From Actinacidiphila oryziradicis (GTDB lineage Bacteria > Actinomycetota > Actinomycetes > Streptomycetales > Streptomycetaceae): 64,000 nucleotides of DNA. The stretch is from assembly GCF_005047355.1 (NCBI RefSeq), contig NZ_SUMC01000018.1, positions 90,678-154,677 of the forward strand, in the 5' to 3' direction. The notes beneath the pieces are model-generated. The model was not told the DNA's origin and did not search any database. It was given only the letters and a program-made list of their open reading frames with translations. Position numbers and translations under genes: made by a program. Positions 41,537-51,709 of this stretch are shown here, in pieces (positions within the stretch are counted from its first letter, which is position 1; the number at the start of each line of letters is the position of its first letter).

Positions 41537-43648
41537 GTGTCCGCGCACGCCCAATCCCAGCCACAGCCACAGCCCGAGTCCCAGTCCCAGTCCCAGCCCC
41601 AGTCCCGGCCGCAACAGCTCCAGCCCGGCCCGCTGGAACGCGAACGCGCCCACCTCGCCTCCTCCCGCACCGCGCTCCGGGCCATGCGTGAGGACGTCGA
41701 GTCGCTCGACATCACCGATGTCACCGGCAACTGGGTCACGGCCAAGATCCTCACCGCCGAGTTCGAGAACCGCATCAAGGCGCTGGCCGATCTGGTCCAC
41801 ACCCCGCTCTTCTTCGGCCGCCTCGACTACCGCGAGCACGAGGCGGGCCACCGCTTCTACATCGGCCGCCGCCATGTCCACGACGCCCACGGCGACCCCA
41901 TGGTCATCGACTGGCGCGCGCCCGTCTCCCAGCCCTTCTACCGCGCCTCCCGCACCAACCCGATGGACGTCGCCCTCCGCCGCCGCTTCGGCTACACCGG
42001 CGGCGAGCTCACCGCGTACGAGGACGAACACCTCACCGACCCCACCGAGGCAGACACCGGCAGCGCCCTTCTCCAGGCCGAGATCGAGCGCCCCCGCGTC
42101 GGCCCCATGCGGGACATCGTCGCCACCATCCAGCCCGAGCAGGACGAGATCGTCCGCGCCGGGATCGGCGGCACCGTCTGCGTCCAGGGCGGTCCCGGCA
42201 CCGGCAAGACCGCCGTCGGCCTGCACCGGGTCGCGTACCTTCTCTACGCCCACCGCGACCGCCTGGCCCGCACCGGCACCCTCATCATCGGCCCGAACCG
42301 CTCCTTCCTGCACTACATCGAGCAGGTCCTCCCGGCACTGGGCGAGCTGAACGTCGCGCAGGCCACCGTCGACGACCTCGTCGCCCAGCCCCACCTCCCG
42401 GTACGCGGCACCGACACCCCGGCCGCCGCCCGGATCAAGGGCGACGCCCGCATGGCCCAGGTGCTGCGCCGGGCCGTACGCTCCGGAATCCGCATCCCCA
42501 CCGAGCCGGTGGTCGTGGTGCGCGGCTCGCGCCGCTGGCGTATCCCGGCGTACGAAGTCGAAGAGCTCGTCCGGGAGCTGACGGGCCGTGACATCCGCTA
42601 CGGCGCCGCCCGCGAGGCTCTCCCGCAGCGCATCGCGCACGCCGTCCTGGTCCGGATGGAACAGTCCGGCGAGGCACCCGACGACCGCGTACAGGACGCG
42701 GTGGCCCGCAACACCGCCGTAAAGGCAGCGGTGAAGGCGGCCTGGCCGCCCGTCGACCCGGCGAAGACGGTGCTGCGCCTGCTCGCCGACCCGGAGTTCC
42801 TGGCCGCTTCCGCCGAGGGCATCCTCACGGAGGACGAGCAGAAGGAGATCCTCTGGGCCAAGCCCGCGCGGGGCCTGGCCTCCGCCCGCTGGTCCGCCGC
42901 CGACACCGTGCTGATCGACGAGGCCGCCGACCTCGTCCAGCGCACCCACTCCCTGGGCCATGTGGTGCTGGACGAGGCCCAGGACCTCTCCCCCATGCAG
43001 TACCGCGCAGTCGGCCGGCGCTGCTCCACCGGCTCCGCGACAATCCTCGGCGACCTCGCCCAGGGCACCACCCCCTGGGCCACCGCCACCTGGGCCGAGG
43101 CCCTTGCCCACCTCGGCAAGCCCGGCTCGGCCGTCGAGGAGCTCACCCGGGGCTTCCGCGTCCCCCGCGAGGTCATCGCCTACGCCTCCCGGCTGCTCCC
43201 CGTCATCGCCCCCGGCCTGGCTGAGGCGACGTCAGTACGCGAGTCGGCGGGCTCGCTCACCGTCCGCTCCGTCCAGCCCGGGGAGCTGGCCGACGCCGTC
43301 CTCGCCGCCTGCCGCGACGCCCTCACCCAGGAGGGCTCCATCGGCCTCATCGCCGCCGACGCCCGCATCCCGGCCCTCGCCGAGGCACTGGGCGCCGCCG
43401 CCGTGCCGTATCTCTCCCCCGGCGAGGAGACCACCCCCGACATCCGTCTCACCCTCGTCCCCGCCACCCTCGCCAAGGGCCTCGAATACGACTACGTCGT
43501 CCTGGACGAGCCCGCCGCCGTCGTGGACGGCGAGCCCGACGAGCGCACCGGACTGCGCCGGCTCTACGTGGCCCTGACCCGCGCCGTGTCGGGGCTGGCC
43601 GTGGTGCACGCGGCGCCCCTGCCGGAGCAGTTGGGAGCGCGCTCCTGA
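41537..43648 (+). CDS. helR: HelR/HelD-like RNA polymerase recycling ATPase
   Basis: A 703-residue UvrD-like SF1 ATPase. After a Gln/Ser/Pro-rich tail (1-32) comes a coiled N-terminal region (LERERAHLASSRTALRAM...), then Walker A GGPGTGKT near 218, VVLDEAQDLSPMQYRAV (motif II) and the C-terminal YVVLDEPAA...LYVALTRAVSGL. HelD-class proteins displace RNA polymerase from DNA; HelR members protect it from rifamycins. Assignment to HelR rather than HelD rests on length, the actinomycete host and the upstream element, so is moderately sure. Confidence 0.8.
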   Translation: MSAHAQSQPQPQPESQSQSQPQSRPQQLQPGPLERERAHLASSRTALRAMREDVESLDITDVTGNWVTAKILTAEFENRIKALADLVHTPLFFGRLDYREHEAGHRFYIGRRHVHDAHGDPMVIDWRAPVSQPFYRASRTNPMDVALRRRFGYTGGELTAYEDEHLTDPTEADTGSALLQAEIERPRVGPMRDIVATIQPEQDEIVRAGIGGTVCVQGGPGTGKTAVGLHRVAYLLYAHRDRLARTGTLIIGPNRSFLHYIEQVLPALGELNVAQATVDDLVAQPHLPVRGTDTPAAARIKGDARMAQVLRRAVRSGIRIPTEPVVVVRGSRRWRIPAYEVEELVRELTGRDIRYGAAREALPQRIAHAVLVRMEQSGEAPDDRVQDAVARNTAVKAAVKAAWPPVDPAKTVLRLLADPEFLAASAEGILTEDEQKEILWAKPARGLASARWSAADTVLIDEAADLVQRTHSLGHVVLDEAQDLSPMQYRAVGRRCSTGSATILGDLAQGTTPWATATWAEALAHLGKPGSAVEELTRGFRVPREVIAYASRLLPVIAPGLAEATSVRESAGSLTVRSVQPGELADAVLAACRDALTQEGSIGLIAADARIPALAEALGAAAVPYLSPGEETTPDIRLTLVPATLAKGLEYDYVVLDEPAAVVDGEPDERTGLRRLYVALTRAVSGLAVVHAAPLPEQLGARS

Positions 43649-43869
43649 ACGGTCGCCCCTTCCGGGGGTGAGCAGGACGGCCACGGGGACAAGCCCTGGA
43701 GGGCAGACGCGCTCTGCCCCGCCTCAGCTCGGCGAGATGGCGAAGCGGCCGCCCGCCGCGTGGTGATCCCCGGCACGCGGCACTCACCCGACGCGCGGGG
43801 CGCCCGGCCGGGAGAGCCGGCGCCCTGACCGCGTTCCGGACGTCGCTGACCCGGCAACAGGTCGTCACG
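43649..43869. other. Short intergenic region, no gene seen
   Basis: 221 bp between convergent genes with only a weak CGCCCC-TTCC-GGGGG hairpin right after the HelR-like gene. Confidence 0.4.
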
Positions 43870-44799
43870 CTAGCCGAGCGCAGCTCGTAGCGCGGTGCGC
43901 AAGTGGCCGTCCGCGTCGGCGAGGAGCTTCGCCGACGTGCGGGCGTCGACGCCGGCGAGAATGGTGAGGATGGCGTCCTTCACCTCGCCGCCGGTGGCGG
44001 TGAGGGCGGCCTCGATCTCCTCGTCCGGCGCGTCCGTCGCCAGGGCGACGATCCGGCGTGAGCGGGCGCGCAGCTTGTCGTTGGAGGCGCGGACGTCGAC
44101 CATCAGGTTCCCGTAGGTCTTGCCGAGGCGGATCATGGTGATCGTCGAGAGCATGTTCAGGACCAGCTTCTGGGCTGTTCCGGCCTTCAGCCGGGTGGAG
44201 CCGGTGATCAGCTCCGGGCCGGTGACGATCTCGATGCCGTGGTCGGCGGCTGCCGCGAGCGCCGATCCGGCGTTGCAGGACAGGCCGACGGTGAGCGCGC
44301 CGAGCGCGCGGGCGTGCCTGACGGCGCCGACGGCGTACGGGGTGCGGCCCGAGGCGGAGACGCCGACGACGGTGTCGGCGGGGGTGAGCCGCAGGCCGGT
44401 GAGATCGGCGGCGGCCTGTTCGGCGCTGTCCTCGGCGCCTTCGATGGAGCTGACCAGGGCGGACGGGCCGCCCGCGATCAGGCCGAGCACCTGGCCCGGG
44501 GCGGTGTTGAAGGTCGGCGGGCACTCGCTGGCGTCCAGCACACCGAGCCGGCCGGGGGTGCCGGCGCCCGCGTAGACCAGGCGGCCGCCTTGGGACATGC
44601 GCTGCGCGATGGCGTCGATGGCGGCGGCGATCTGCGGCAGCCGGGCGGCGACGGCGGCCGGGACGGAGGCGTCCTCGCCGTTCATGAGGCGGGTGATGTC
44701 GAGGGTGGAGAGGCGGTCGATCTCCGAGAGCTCGGGGCGGAAGGCCTCGGTGGTGAGGCCTTCCAGCTCGCGGCGGAGATCGTCGTGCGGCGTCGTCAT
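43870..44799 (-). CDS. murQ: N-acetylmuramic acid 6-phosphate etherase
   Basis: A 309-residue SIS-domain lyase that removes the lactyl ether from MurNAc-6-phosphate to give GlcNAc-6-phosphate, feeding peptidoglycan recycling into the NagA route at 59842. RLVYAGAGTPGRLGVLDASECPPTF holds the active-site region and VVGVSASGRTPYAVGA the phosphosugar loop. ATG at 44799 (MTTPHDDLRREL) is preferred over TTG at 44820. GAAA-GCTAT-TTTC lies 20 bp upstream and could be an RpiR/MurR-type site, but no regulator is adjacent. Confidence 0.94.
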   Translation of the reverse strand: MTTPHDDLRRELEGLTTEAFRPELSEIDRLSTLDITRLMNGEDASVPAAVAARLPQIAAAIDAIAQRMSQGGRLVYAGAGTPGRLGVLDASECPPTFNTAPGQVLGLIAGGPSALVSSIEGAEDSAEQAAADLTGLRLTPADTVVGVSASGRTPYAVGAVRHARALGALTVGLSCNAGSALAAAADHGIEIVTGPELITGSTRLKAGTAQKLVLNMLSTITMIRLGKTYGNLMVDVRASNDKLRARSRRIVALATDAPDEEIEAALTATGGEVKDAILTILAGVDARTSAKLLADADGHLRTALRAALG

Positions 44800-44877
44800 C
44801 GCATGGTCCGGATCATGCAAGGAAAGCTATTTTCGTGCCGAGCGGGCGTCAACCACGGCTGCGCGACAATGGACAGC

Positions 44878-45267
44878 ATGGAGGACGGTCTGGAAGGCAG
44901 GGACGGCGTGGACGGTATGGGCGGCGTGGATCTGGAAGCGGCTCTGCACGCCGCGCGTGCACTTGTTCTGGCGGACCTCTCGGCGCGCGGCGTCGCGGAC
45001 GCCGAGGTTGTCTCCCTTGTCGAGGACGCGGTCGCCCAGCGGCGCTGGTGGGTCCAGCAGTGGCCCGAAGGGGTCGGCTTTGTCGCCGGGCTCATCGCGC
45101 AGGACGTCCAGGACGCCCTCCTGGAACGGTACGGCCGCTGGCCGCTCTGCCCCCGGTGCGAGGAGCCGCACGCGCTCGCCGTCGAGCCGGAGCTCGGCCC
45201 CGACCCGCACTGGGTGTGCGAGTCACGCGGCACGGTCGTCGCCCCGGTCGGCCGGCTGGGGGCCTAG
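44878..45267 (+). CDS. Small conserved protein with a zinc-ribbon-like C-terminus
   Basis: About 129 residues. The centre is helical (ALHAARALVLADLSARGVADAEVVSLVEDAVAQRRWWVQQWPEGVGFVAGLIAQDVQDALLERYG), followed by LCPRCEEPHALAVEPELGPDPHWVCE, where three Cys and two His could bind zinc. Function unknown. GACAAT sits 7 nt before ATG 44878, which would make it leaderless; ATG at 44869 is the alternative. It precedes the DUF4031 gene by 4 bp, so the two are an operon. Confidence 0.8.
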   Translation: MEDGLEGRDGVDGMGGVDLEAALHAARALVLADLSARGVADAEVVSLVEDAVAQRRWWVQQWPEGVGFVAGLIAQDVQDALLERYGRWPLCPRCEEPHALAVEPELGPDPHWVCESRGTVVAPVGRLGA

Positions 45268-45271
45268 CTCC

Positions 45272-45568
45272 GTGGCCGTTTACATCGATCAGCCGACCTG
45301 GCCGGGCCACGGGCGGCTCTGGTCGCACCTCGTCAGTGATGTCTCCTACGAGGAACTGCACATCTTCGCAGCCCGGCTCGGGGCCCCTGCGCGGGCCTTT
45401 GAACGGGACCATTACGACCTGCCCAGCGAGCGGTACCGCTCGGCGGTCGACCTCGGTGCGATCGAGGTCGGCAGCAAGGAGCTCCTGCGGAGGCTTACGG
45501 AGGCGGGTTTGCGGCGCCGCAAGCGGGATTTTCCCATCGCCGGACGGGCTCATAGGACGGGCTCATAA
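45272..45568 (+). CDS. DUF4031 protein
   Basis: A 98-residue protein starting VAVYIDQPTWPGHGRLWSHLVSDVSYEELHIFAARLG, with HYDLPSERYRSAVDLGAIEVGSKELLRRL further on; this is the DUF4031 signature. The invariant His, Asp and Arg residues suggest an enzyme or nuclease-like role, but none is established. The stop codon lies inside a terminator hairpin. Confidence 0.88.
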   Translation: MAVYIDQPTWPGHGRLWSHLVSDVSYEELHIFAARLGAPARAFERDHYDLPSERYRSAVDLGAIEVGSKELLRRLTEAGLRRRKRDFPIAGRAHRTGS

Positions 45569-45581
45569 AATGAGCCCGTCC
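45555..45581 (+). terminator. Terminator overlapping the DUF4031 stop codon
   Basis: GGACGGGCTCAT pairs with ATGAGCCCGTCC around AAA; the TAA stop (45566-45568) is in the apex. GGACGGGCTCATA is directly duplicated just before (45542-45554). The right arm runs into the dispersed repeat AGCCCGTCCGGCGATTGA (45573-45590). Confidence 0.85.
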
Positions 45582-45624
45582 GGCGATTGAGGACAAGCGG
45601 CCGCAGGCCGCGCAACCCGGGAAG

Positions 45625-46290
45625 TCAGCGGCCCGGGGCGGCGAAAAGCAGCTCCAGCTCGGTGGTGAGATTGCGGCGGGCGGTCCGCTCCCAGCGTTCG
45701 TGGCCGAGCGGGGTACGGAAGAGCTGGGGCAGCGCCAGGAGTTGCTCCAGCACGGCCGCGCGGCCGGTGCGGAACGCCTCGTCCGGGACGAAGCCGTACT
45801 CCTCGCGGACGGCGGCGGCGTAGGCGGCGTACCCGGCCGGGTCCCCGGCGAGAACGGCCAGGTCGGCGTCGCAGAGGACTTCGCCGTTCGGGTCGCCCGG
45901 GGCCGGGTCGTGCGCGGTCGTCAGGCGTACGAGGCGGGCCACCTCGGCCGTGAGGGCCTGCGGGACACCGGCTTCCGGGAGAGCGCGCTCGGCGAGGCGG
46001 GCGCTGCGCTCCTCGTTCCCGGAGCGGTCGGGGCGGTAGACGGCGTCATGGAACCAGGCCGCGAGCAGTACGGCATCGGGGTCGGCGGCATGGCCGGAGA
46101 GCTCTTCGGCGCGGCCCAGGACAGCGGCGAGATGATCGGCGGTGTGGTACCGCCGCTGGGGTTCGGCCCACCGGCCGAGCAGATCCTCCCCGTACGGGGC
46201 GGGGTCGGGGGCGTCTTCGGCCTGGCACCGGCGCAGCAGGTCGCACCAGCGAGTGAGCAGGTCCCTAGGGGTGGCAGCCATGGTCTCCAT
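45625..46290 (-). CDS. HD-domain metal-dependent phosphohydrolase
   Basis: A 221-residue HD-like protein: YHTADHLAAV supplies the first His, LLAAWFHDAVY the HD pair and LCDADLAVLAG a later Asp. The family includes predicted nucleotide or phosphodiester hydrolases; substrate unknown. It diverges from cutC with 17 bp between start codons. Confidence 0.88.
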   Translation of the reverse strand: METMAATPRDLLTRWCDLLRRCQAEDAPDPAPYGEDLLGRWAEPQRRYHTADHLAAVLGRAEELSGHAADPDAVLLAAWFHDAVYRPDRSGNEERSARLAERALPEAGVPQALTAEVARLVRLTTAHDPAPGDPNGEVLCDADLAVLAGDPAGYAAYAAAVREEYGFVPDEAFRTGRAAVLEQLLALPQLFRTPLGHERWERTARRNLTTELELLFAAPGR

Positions 46291-46307
46291 TGTGGCAGCC
46301 TTGGGAT

Positions 46308-46319
46308 ATGTCTAGACCA
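46308..46319. promoter_or_regulatory. DasR-like site overlapping the cutC start codon
   Basis: ATGTCTAGACCA matches the DasR dre consensus TGGTCTAGACCA at 10 of 12 positions, with the central TCTAGA intact. It begins at the ATG itself, so binding would block initiation of cutC transcription or translation. TCTAGA is short and could arise by chance. Confidence 0.35.
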
Positions 46320-47000
46320 ATCTTCGAGGTGATCGCCCTCGGCGCCGACGATGCCGTCGCCGCCCAGGAAGGCGGCGCCGACCGTCTTGAGCTGGTCGCC
46401 GACATCGCAGCGGACGGCCTCACCCCCTCACCGGACGTCTTCGCGGCGGTGCGCGCCGCCGTACGGATCCCCGTCCGGGTCATGCTGCGCGCGACCGACG
46501 GCTTCCGGATCGACGACCCGGACGCCCTCTGTCTGGCGGCTGCCGCCCTTCGCGCCGAGGGCGCCGACGAGTTCGTCCTCGGCTTTCTGGACGAGCACGG
46601 GGCCGTCGATCTCGACGCCGTACGCATGCTCGTCGACGCGATCGGCGGTGCGCCCTGGACCTTCCACCGCGCCCTCGACCACGCCGCCGACCGCGACGCC
46701 GTCCTGCGGGCCCTGGCCGGGCTCCCCGGCCTCGACGCCTGCCTGACCGCCGGGTCGTCCCAAGGCGTCGACGCCGGGCTGCCGGTACTGCTCGCGGAAG
46801 CGGCGGACTTCCCCGCCCCGCTCCGCCTCATGATCGGCGGCGGCCTGCGCCGCGACCACCTCCCCGCGCTGCTCGCGGCCGGCATCGACGCCTTCCATGT
46901 CGGCGGCGCCGTCCGCCCTGCGGGCTGGACCGGCCCGGTGGACCCGGCGGTGGTACGGGAATGGCGCGACCTCCTGGACGCGCCGGTCCCGATCGCGTGA
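46308..47000 (+). CDS. cutC: CutC family protein
   Basis: A 230-residue TIM-barrel protein beginning MSRPIFEVIALGADDAVAAQEGGADRLELVADIAADGLTPS; VMLRATDGFRI and LTAGSSQGVDAGLPVL are family motifs, and IDAFHVGGAVRP ends the barrel. CutC was named for copper tolerance in E. coli, but its biochemical role is unclear. ATG at 46308 starts the family sequence; GTG at 46290 is possible. Confidence 0.9.
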   Translation: MSRPIFEVIALGADDAVAAQEGGADRLELVADIAADGLTPSPDVFAAVRAAVRIPVRVMLRATDGFRIDDPDALCLAAAALRAEGADEFVLGFLDEHGAVDLDAVRMLVDAIGGAPWTFHRALDHAADRDAVLRALAGLPGLDACLTAGSSQGVDAGLPVLLAEAADFPAPLRLMIGGGLRRDHLPALLAAGIDAFHVGGAVRPAGWTGPVDPAVVREWRDLLDAPVPIA

Positions 47001-47025
47001 ATCCCACCACCGCCCGGCGGCCCGC

Positions 47026-48150
47026 TCAGTGCAGGATGCGCAGCGCCTCCGGGGAGAAGGGCGTGAGCTCGTCCGTGCGGCCGGAGAGGATCTTGGCGGC
47101 CCAGGTGGGATCGGCGAGGAGGGCGCGGCCGACCGCGACGAGGTCGAACTCGTCGCGTTCGAGGCGGTCGAGCAGGGGGTCGAGCGAGCTGACGGCGGCC
47201 TGCTCGCCGTTCGAGCCGCCGAGGAATTGCTTGTCGAGGCCGACGGAGCCGACGGTGATGGCCGGCTTGCCGGAGAGCTTCTTGGCCCAGCCTGCGAGGT
47301 TGAGGTCGCAGCCGTCGAATTCGGGGAGCCAGTAGCGGCGGGTGGAGGCGTGGAAGGCGTCGGCACCGGCCTCGGAGAGGGAGCCGAGGATGGCTTCCAA
47401 CTCGTCGGGGGTCTCGGCTATCCGGGCGTCGTAGTTCCCGGCCTTCCACTGGGACAGCCGGAAGAGGACGGGGAAGTCCGGGGAGACGGCCTTGCGGACG
47501 GCGGCGGTGATCTCGGCGGCGAAGCGGGTCCGGGAGGCGAGGTCGCCGCCGTAGGCGTCGGCGCGGTGGTTGGTGCCGGACCAGAGGAACTGGTCGATGA
47601 GATAGCCGTGGGCACCGTGCAGTTCGACGCCGTCGAAGCCGAGGCGCTCGGCGGCGGCCGCCGCGTCGGCGAAGGCCCGGATGACGTCGTCCAGGTCGTC
47701 CTGGGTCATCGCCCGGCCGGCGTCGGGGGTGCCGTCCAGGGCGTAGCCGGAGGGGCCGACCGACGGCGCGTCAGGGAAGGGCGGCGAACCGGCCTTACGG
47801 GACATTCCGACGTGCCAGAGTTGCGGCATGATCTTGCCGCCGACCTGGTGGACGGCTTCGGCGACGCGGGCCCACCCGGCCAGCGCGTCATCGCCGTGAA
47901 AGCGCGGCACGGCGTCGCTGTACCCGGCGGAGGGGTGGTCGACGAAGGTGCCCTCGGTGATGATCAGGCCCACCCCGGCCGCCGCGCGGCGGGCGTAGTA
48001 CGCGGCCACGTCCTCGCCGGGCACGCCGCCGGGCGAGAACTGACGGGTCATCGGCGCCATGACGATCCGGTTCGGGACCGTCAGAGCACCCAGGCTGAAC
48101 GGACGGGACAGCGTCTGAATCGCACGGGCGGCGGGACCGCTGGTTGTCAC
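47026..48150 (-). CDS. Old Yellow Enzyme-type NADH:flavin oxidoreductase
   Basis: A 374-residue FMN TIM-barrel enzyme: LTVPNRIVMAPMTRQFS, GTFVDHPSAGY, PQLWHVG, GFDGVELHGAHGYLIDQFLW (HGAHGYL motif) and VGRALLADPTWA. Members reduce activated C=C bonds of enones with NAD(P)H. GTG at 48150 has GAGGAGA 8 nt upstream. It is convergent with cutC and tandem with the Uma2 gene upstream. Confidence 0.93.
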   Translation of the reverse strand: MTTSGPAARAIQTLSRPFSLGALTVPNRIVMAPMTRQFSPGGVPGEDVAAYYARRAAAGVGLIITEGTFVDHPSAGYSDAVPRFHGDDALAGWARVAEAVHQVGGKIMPQLWHVGMSRKAGSPPFPDAPSVGPSGYALDGTPDAGRAMTQDDLDDVIRAFADAAAAAERLGFDGVELHGAHGYLIDQFLWSGTNHRADAYGGDLASRTRFAAEITAAVRKAVSPDFPVLFRLSQWKAGNYDARIAETPDELEAILGSLSEAGADAFHASTRRYWLPEFDGCDLNLAGWAKKLSGKPAITVGSVGLDKQFLGGSNGEQAAVSSLDPLLDRLERDEFDLVAVGRALLADPTWAAKILSGRTDELTPFSPEALRILH

Positions 48151-48273
48151 CGTAAAATCTCCTCGATCGGCTGCACGGACGGTGCCCGACCGGCACCGTC
48201 CGCCCTGGCCAACCATCCGGGCACCCACCGGAATTCCCGCTACCGGCCGCACGCCGTCCCGCGGGCCACCCGT

Positions 48274-48873
48274 TCAGTGCGGGAAGCTGTGCGTTTCCAG
48301 CTCGGCCCCGAAGGGTTCCGGAAGCGCGATCGGTTTCCCGAAGGGCACTTGGACACAGCTCTGGTAGACGCCACCGCTGGGTTCGGAGAACAGGGTGGTC
48401 GTGGGACCGCCCTCGTGCCATCGGTCGATCAGCAGATACAGCGGCACGGGGGCGTGCGCGTATCCCCACAGCTTTTTCGTACGGTCGTCCCTGGCGTTGC
48501 TCTCCGAGGTGACCTCTACGACCAACAGGGCGACCGCCGCGTCCGGGGACGCGTTATCACCCGGATACGTATCGGCGAGAAGGGCGCGCTCGATCACAAC
48601 CAGGTCGGGGATGTAGAGCTTCTCCAGCGGAGCGATGTTCACCCCAAGCGTCTGATAGATGCTCTGTCCGTCCGGTAGGCAGCGGTAGAGCGCTCGTTGC
48701 ACATCTTCAGCGATGACGTTGTGCTTCGGGGCAGGTGGTGGCACCAACACGATCTGACCCTCTTCGATCTCGGCGCGCCAACCTTCGGGCACGTCCAGCT
48801 CCTGCCACGTGCGCACCAGGTAGTCCCATCCCTCGTAGGACGCCCGGCTGGGCTCGACCGGCGCAGCAGACAT
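48274..48873 (-). CDS. Uma2-family PD-(D/E)xK nuclease-like protein
   Basis: A 199-residue DUF820/Uma2 protein. GWRAEIEEGQIVLVPPPAPKH, LYIPDLVVIERALL and VALLVVEVTSESNARDDRTKK hold the Asp and Glu-x-Thr/Lys of the nuclease-like core. Uma2 proteins are abundant in cyanobacteria and Streptomyces with no proven role. ATG at 48873 has a strong AAAGGAGA upstream. Confidence 0.9.
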   Translation of the reverse strand: MSAAPVEPSRASYEGWDYLVRTWQELDVPEGWRAEIEEGQIVLVPPPAPKHNVIAEDVQRALYRCLPDGQSIYQTLGVNIAPLEKLYIPDLVVIERALLADTYPGDNASPDAAVALLVVEVTSESNARDDRTKKLWGYAHAPVPLYLLIDRWHEGGPTTTLFSEPSGGVYQSCVQVPFGKPIALPEPFGAELETHSFPH

Positions 48874-49048
48874 TGCGGGGTCTCCTTTCTGTGGCCCTGA
48901 CAGGGGCGAGCGTAGATCGGCAAGGTCGCGGCCGGGGCCGCTTCCCATTAGCGTCCCACGATCGGGTTGACCAGCGCACCGAACCTGTGAGCCGGCCGGT
49001 GGCCCGCACTTTTCCGGCCCGTACGAGGTCGGAGAGGGCGGTGGGGGA

Positions 49049-49097
49049 AACGACCGAGGGCGGCACCCCCGTACTGGGGGTGCCGCCCTCGGTCGTT
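49049..49097 (-). terminator. groEL terminator, 22-bp perfect stem
   Basis: CGACCGAGGGCGGCACCCCC (49051-49070) pairs with 49076-49095; two further A-T pairs extend the stem. The loop is GTACT. It lies 45 bp after the groEL stop codon. Confidence 0.93.
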
Positions 49098-49141
49098 ACG
49101 TCCGTTGCAGCTGCGAAGCTGAACCGCTGGCCCTGGCCGGG

Positions 49142-50770
<1,629 letters not shown>

Positions 50771-50911
50771 GTGAAGTGGTCCTCCCGGACTGGGGTGGAT
50801 TGCTCCGGACCGCGCTGGCGCCCGCGACGGACGACCTGCCGATCGCCGGTCTCTTACCGACGGTCGGACGGGCCTCACCGACCCGGTCCTTCTTTCCTGA
50901 TTCCTGCTCAA

Positions 50912-50938
50912 TCAGCACTCTAAGCCTCAGAGTGCTAA
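50912..50938. promoter_or_regulatory. CIRCE element 1 (HrcA operator)
   Basis: TCAGCACTC-N9-GAGTGCTAA: the right half is exact and the left has 7 of 9 bases of the CIRCE consensus TTAGCACTC-N9-GAGTGCTAA. HrcA would repress groEL until heat shock. Confidence 0.9.
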
Positions 50939-50947
50939 CGCCAATGA

Positions 50948-50974
50948 TTAGCACTCGGGGTAGGAGAGTGCAAG
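50948..50974. promoter_or_regulatory. CIRCE element 2 (HrcA operator)
   Basis: TTAGCACTC-N9-GAGTGCAAG: the left half is exact and the right has 7 of 9 consensus bases. It starts 10 bp upstream of the first element. Confidence 0.85.
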
Positions 50975-51016
50975 CGCCTACGGCGGGCCATGGCCGGTTT
51001 CCGGGGGCGCGCAGCG

Positions 51017-51058
51017 CACGAAGGGCCCGGACCCCTTGCGGGAGCCGGACCCTTCGTG
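51017..51058 (-). terminator. Terminator of the cspA gene
   Basis: CACGAAGGG (51017-51025) pairs with CCCTTCGTG (51050-51058), with an interrupted inner CCGG pairing. It lies 31 bp after the stop codon. Confidence 0.75.
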
Positions 51059-51089
51059 TGTGAGTGCGTCGGTGGCCGATGCGCGCCGA

Positions 51090-51293
51090 TCAGACGGCGA
51101 GACGGACCATGTCCGCCTGCGGCCCCTTCTGACCCTGCGAGATCTCGAACTCCACCCGCTGGCCTTCCTCGAGGGATCGGTAGCCGTCCATCTGGATCGC
51201 GCTGTAGTGCACGAAGACGTCCGCACCACCGTCGACCGCGATGAAGCCGTATCCCTTCTCCGCGTTGAACCACTTGACGGTGCCCTGAGCCAT
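51090..51293 (-). CDS. cspA: CspA-type cold-shock protein
   Basis: A 67-residue single cold-shock domain protein, MAQGTVKWFNAEKGYGFIAVDGGADVFVHYSAI..., with RNP1 KGYGFI and RNP2 DVFVHY. It binds single-stranded RNA as a chaperone. GGGGAG lies 6 nt before the ATG. A long AT-rich leader upstream is typical of cspA genes. Confidence 0.95.
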   Translation of the reverse strand: MAQGTVKWFNAEKGYGFIAVDGGADVFVHYSAIQMDGYRSLEEGQRVEFEISQGQKGPQADMVRLAV

Positions 51294-51637
51294 CCCTAAC
51301 TCCCCTATTACTGGCCCTTCGCAGGACCGCACCTCGCGGACCCGGGTCAGACCTCACCCCTCGAAAGCCCGGGGGGCGTGCGCCGGAACGCGTCGACCGC
51401 CGCTGAATGTATCTGCACGGATGCCCACTGCAACAGGTCATACCGACGAGAATTCTGAGAGCGCCCGAACAGAAATAATGGGGAAATTCTCAATAATTCG
51501 GGGCAAGTCGGACTGGACAAACTTCGCCTAAACGACAATCGTCGCGTGAATTTGGCGATAAATCATCGCGCCCGGAAAGTGCTTGCGCGGAGGTCCTCGG
51601 TAACTGTACCGCCCTTCAACTACCGCACCTCACACCG
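51294..51637. other. cspA leader and AT-rich intergenic region
   Basis: A 416-bp gap to cysO including terminators. The part near 51470-51570 is unusually AT-rich (AATTCTCAATAATTCGG, GGCGATAAATCATCGCGCC, the latter an imperfect inverted repeat). It probably holds the cspA promoter and untranslated leader. Minus-strand frames here have no start signals. Confidence 0.45.
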
Positions 51638-51670
51638 GTGCCCCGTCCACCACTCGGGTGGGCGGGGCAC
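51638..51670 (-). terminator. Second terminator of the thrC-cysO operon
   Basis: GTGCCCCGTCCACC (51638-51651) pairs with 51657-51670 through 14 pairs including one G-U, loop ACTCG. Confidence 0.75.
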
Positions 51671-51675
51671 AAGGG

Positions 51676-51707
51676 CGCCGCTGGGCTCGTACAACGGCCC
51701 AGCGGCG
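51676..51707 (-). terminator. First terminator of the thrC-cysO operon
   Basis: CGCCGCTGGGC pairs with GCCCAGCGGCG around a 10-nt loop, ending 3 bp from the cysO stop codon. Confidence 0.8.
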
Positions 51708-51709
51708 GC

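Larger units (their letters stand above)
50771..51016. other. groEL promoter and leader region
   Basis: About 320 bp to the next stop codon. It carries two CIRCE operators (annotated separately) upstream of a ~140-nt leader that contains no obvious gene. Confidence 0.6.

Noticed and set aside
40964..43111. Long minus-strand frame opposite the HelR-like gene
   Set aside because: It mirrors a clearly coding gene and encodes only Gly/Val/Asp-rich sequence with no family resemblance.
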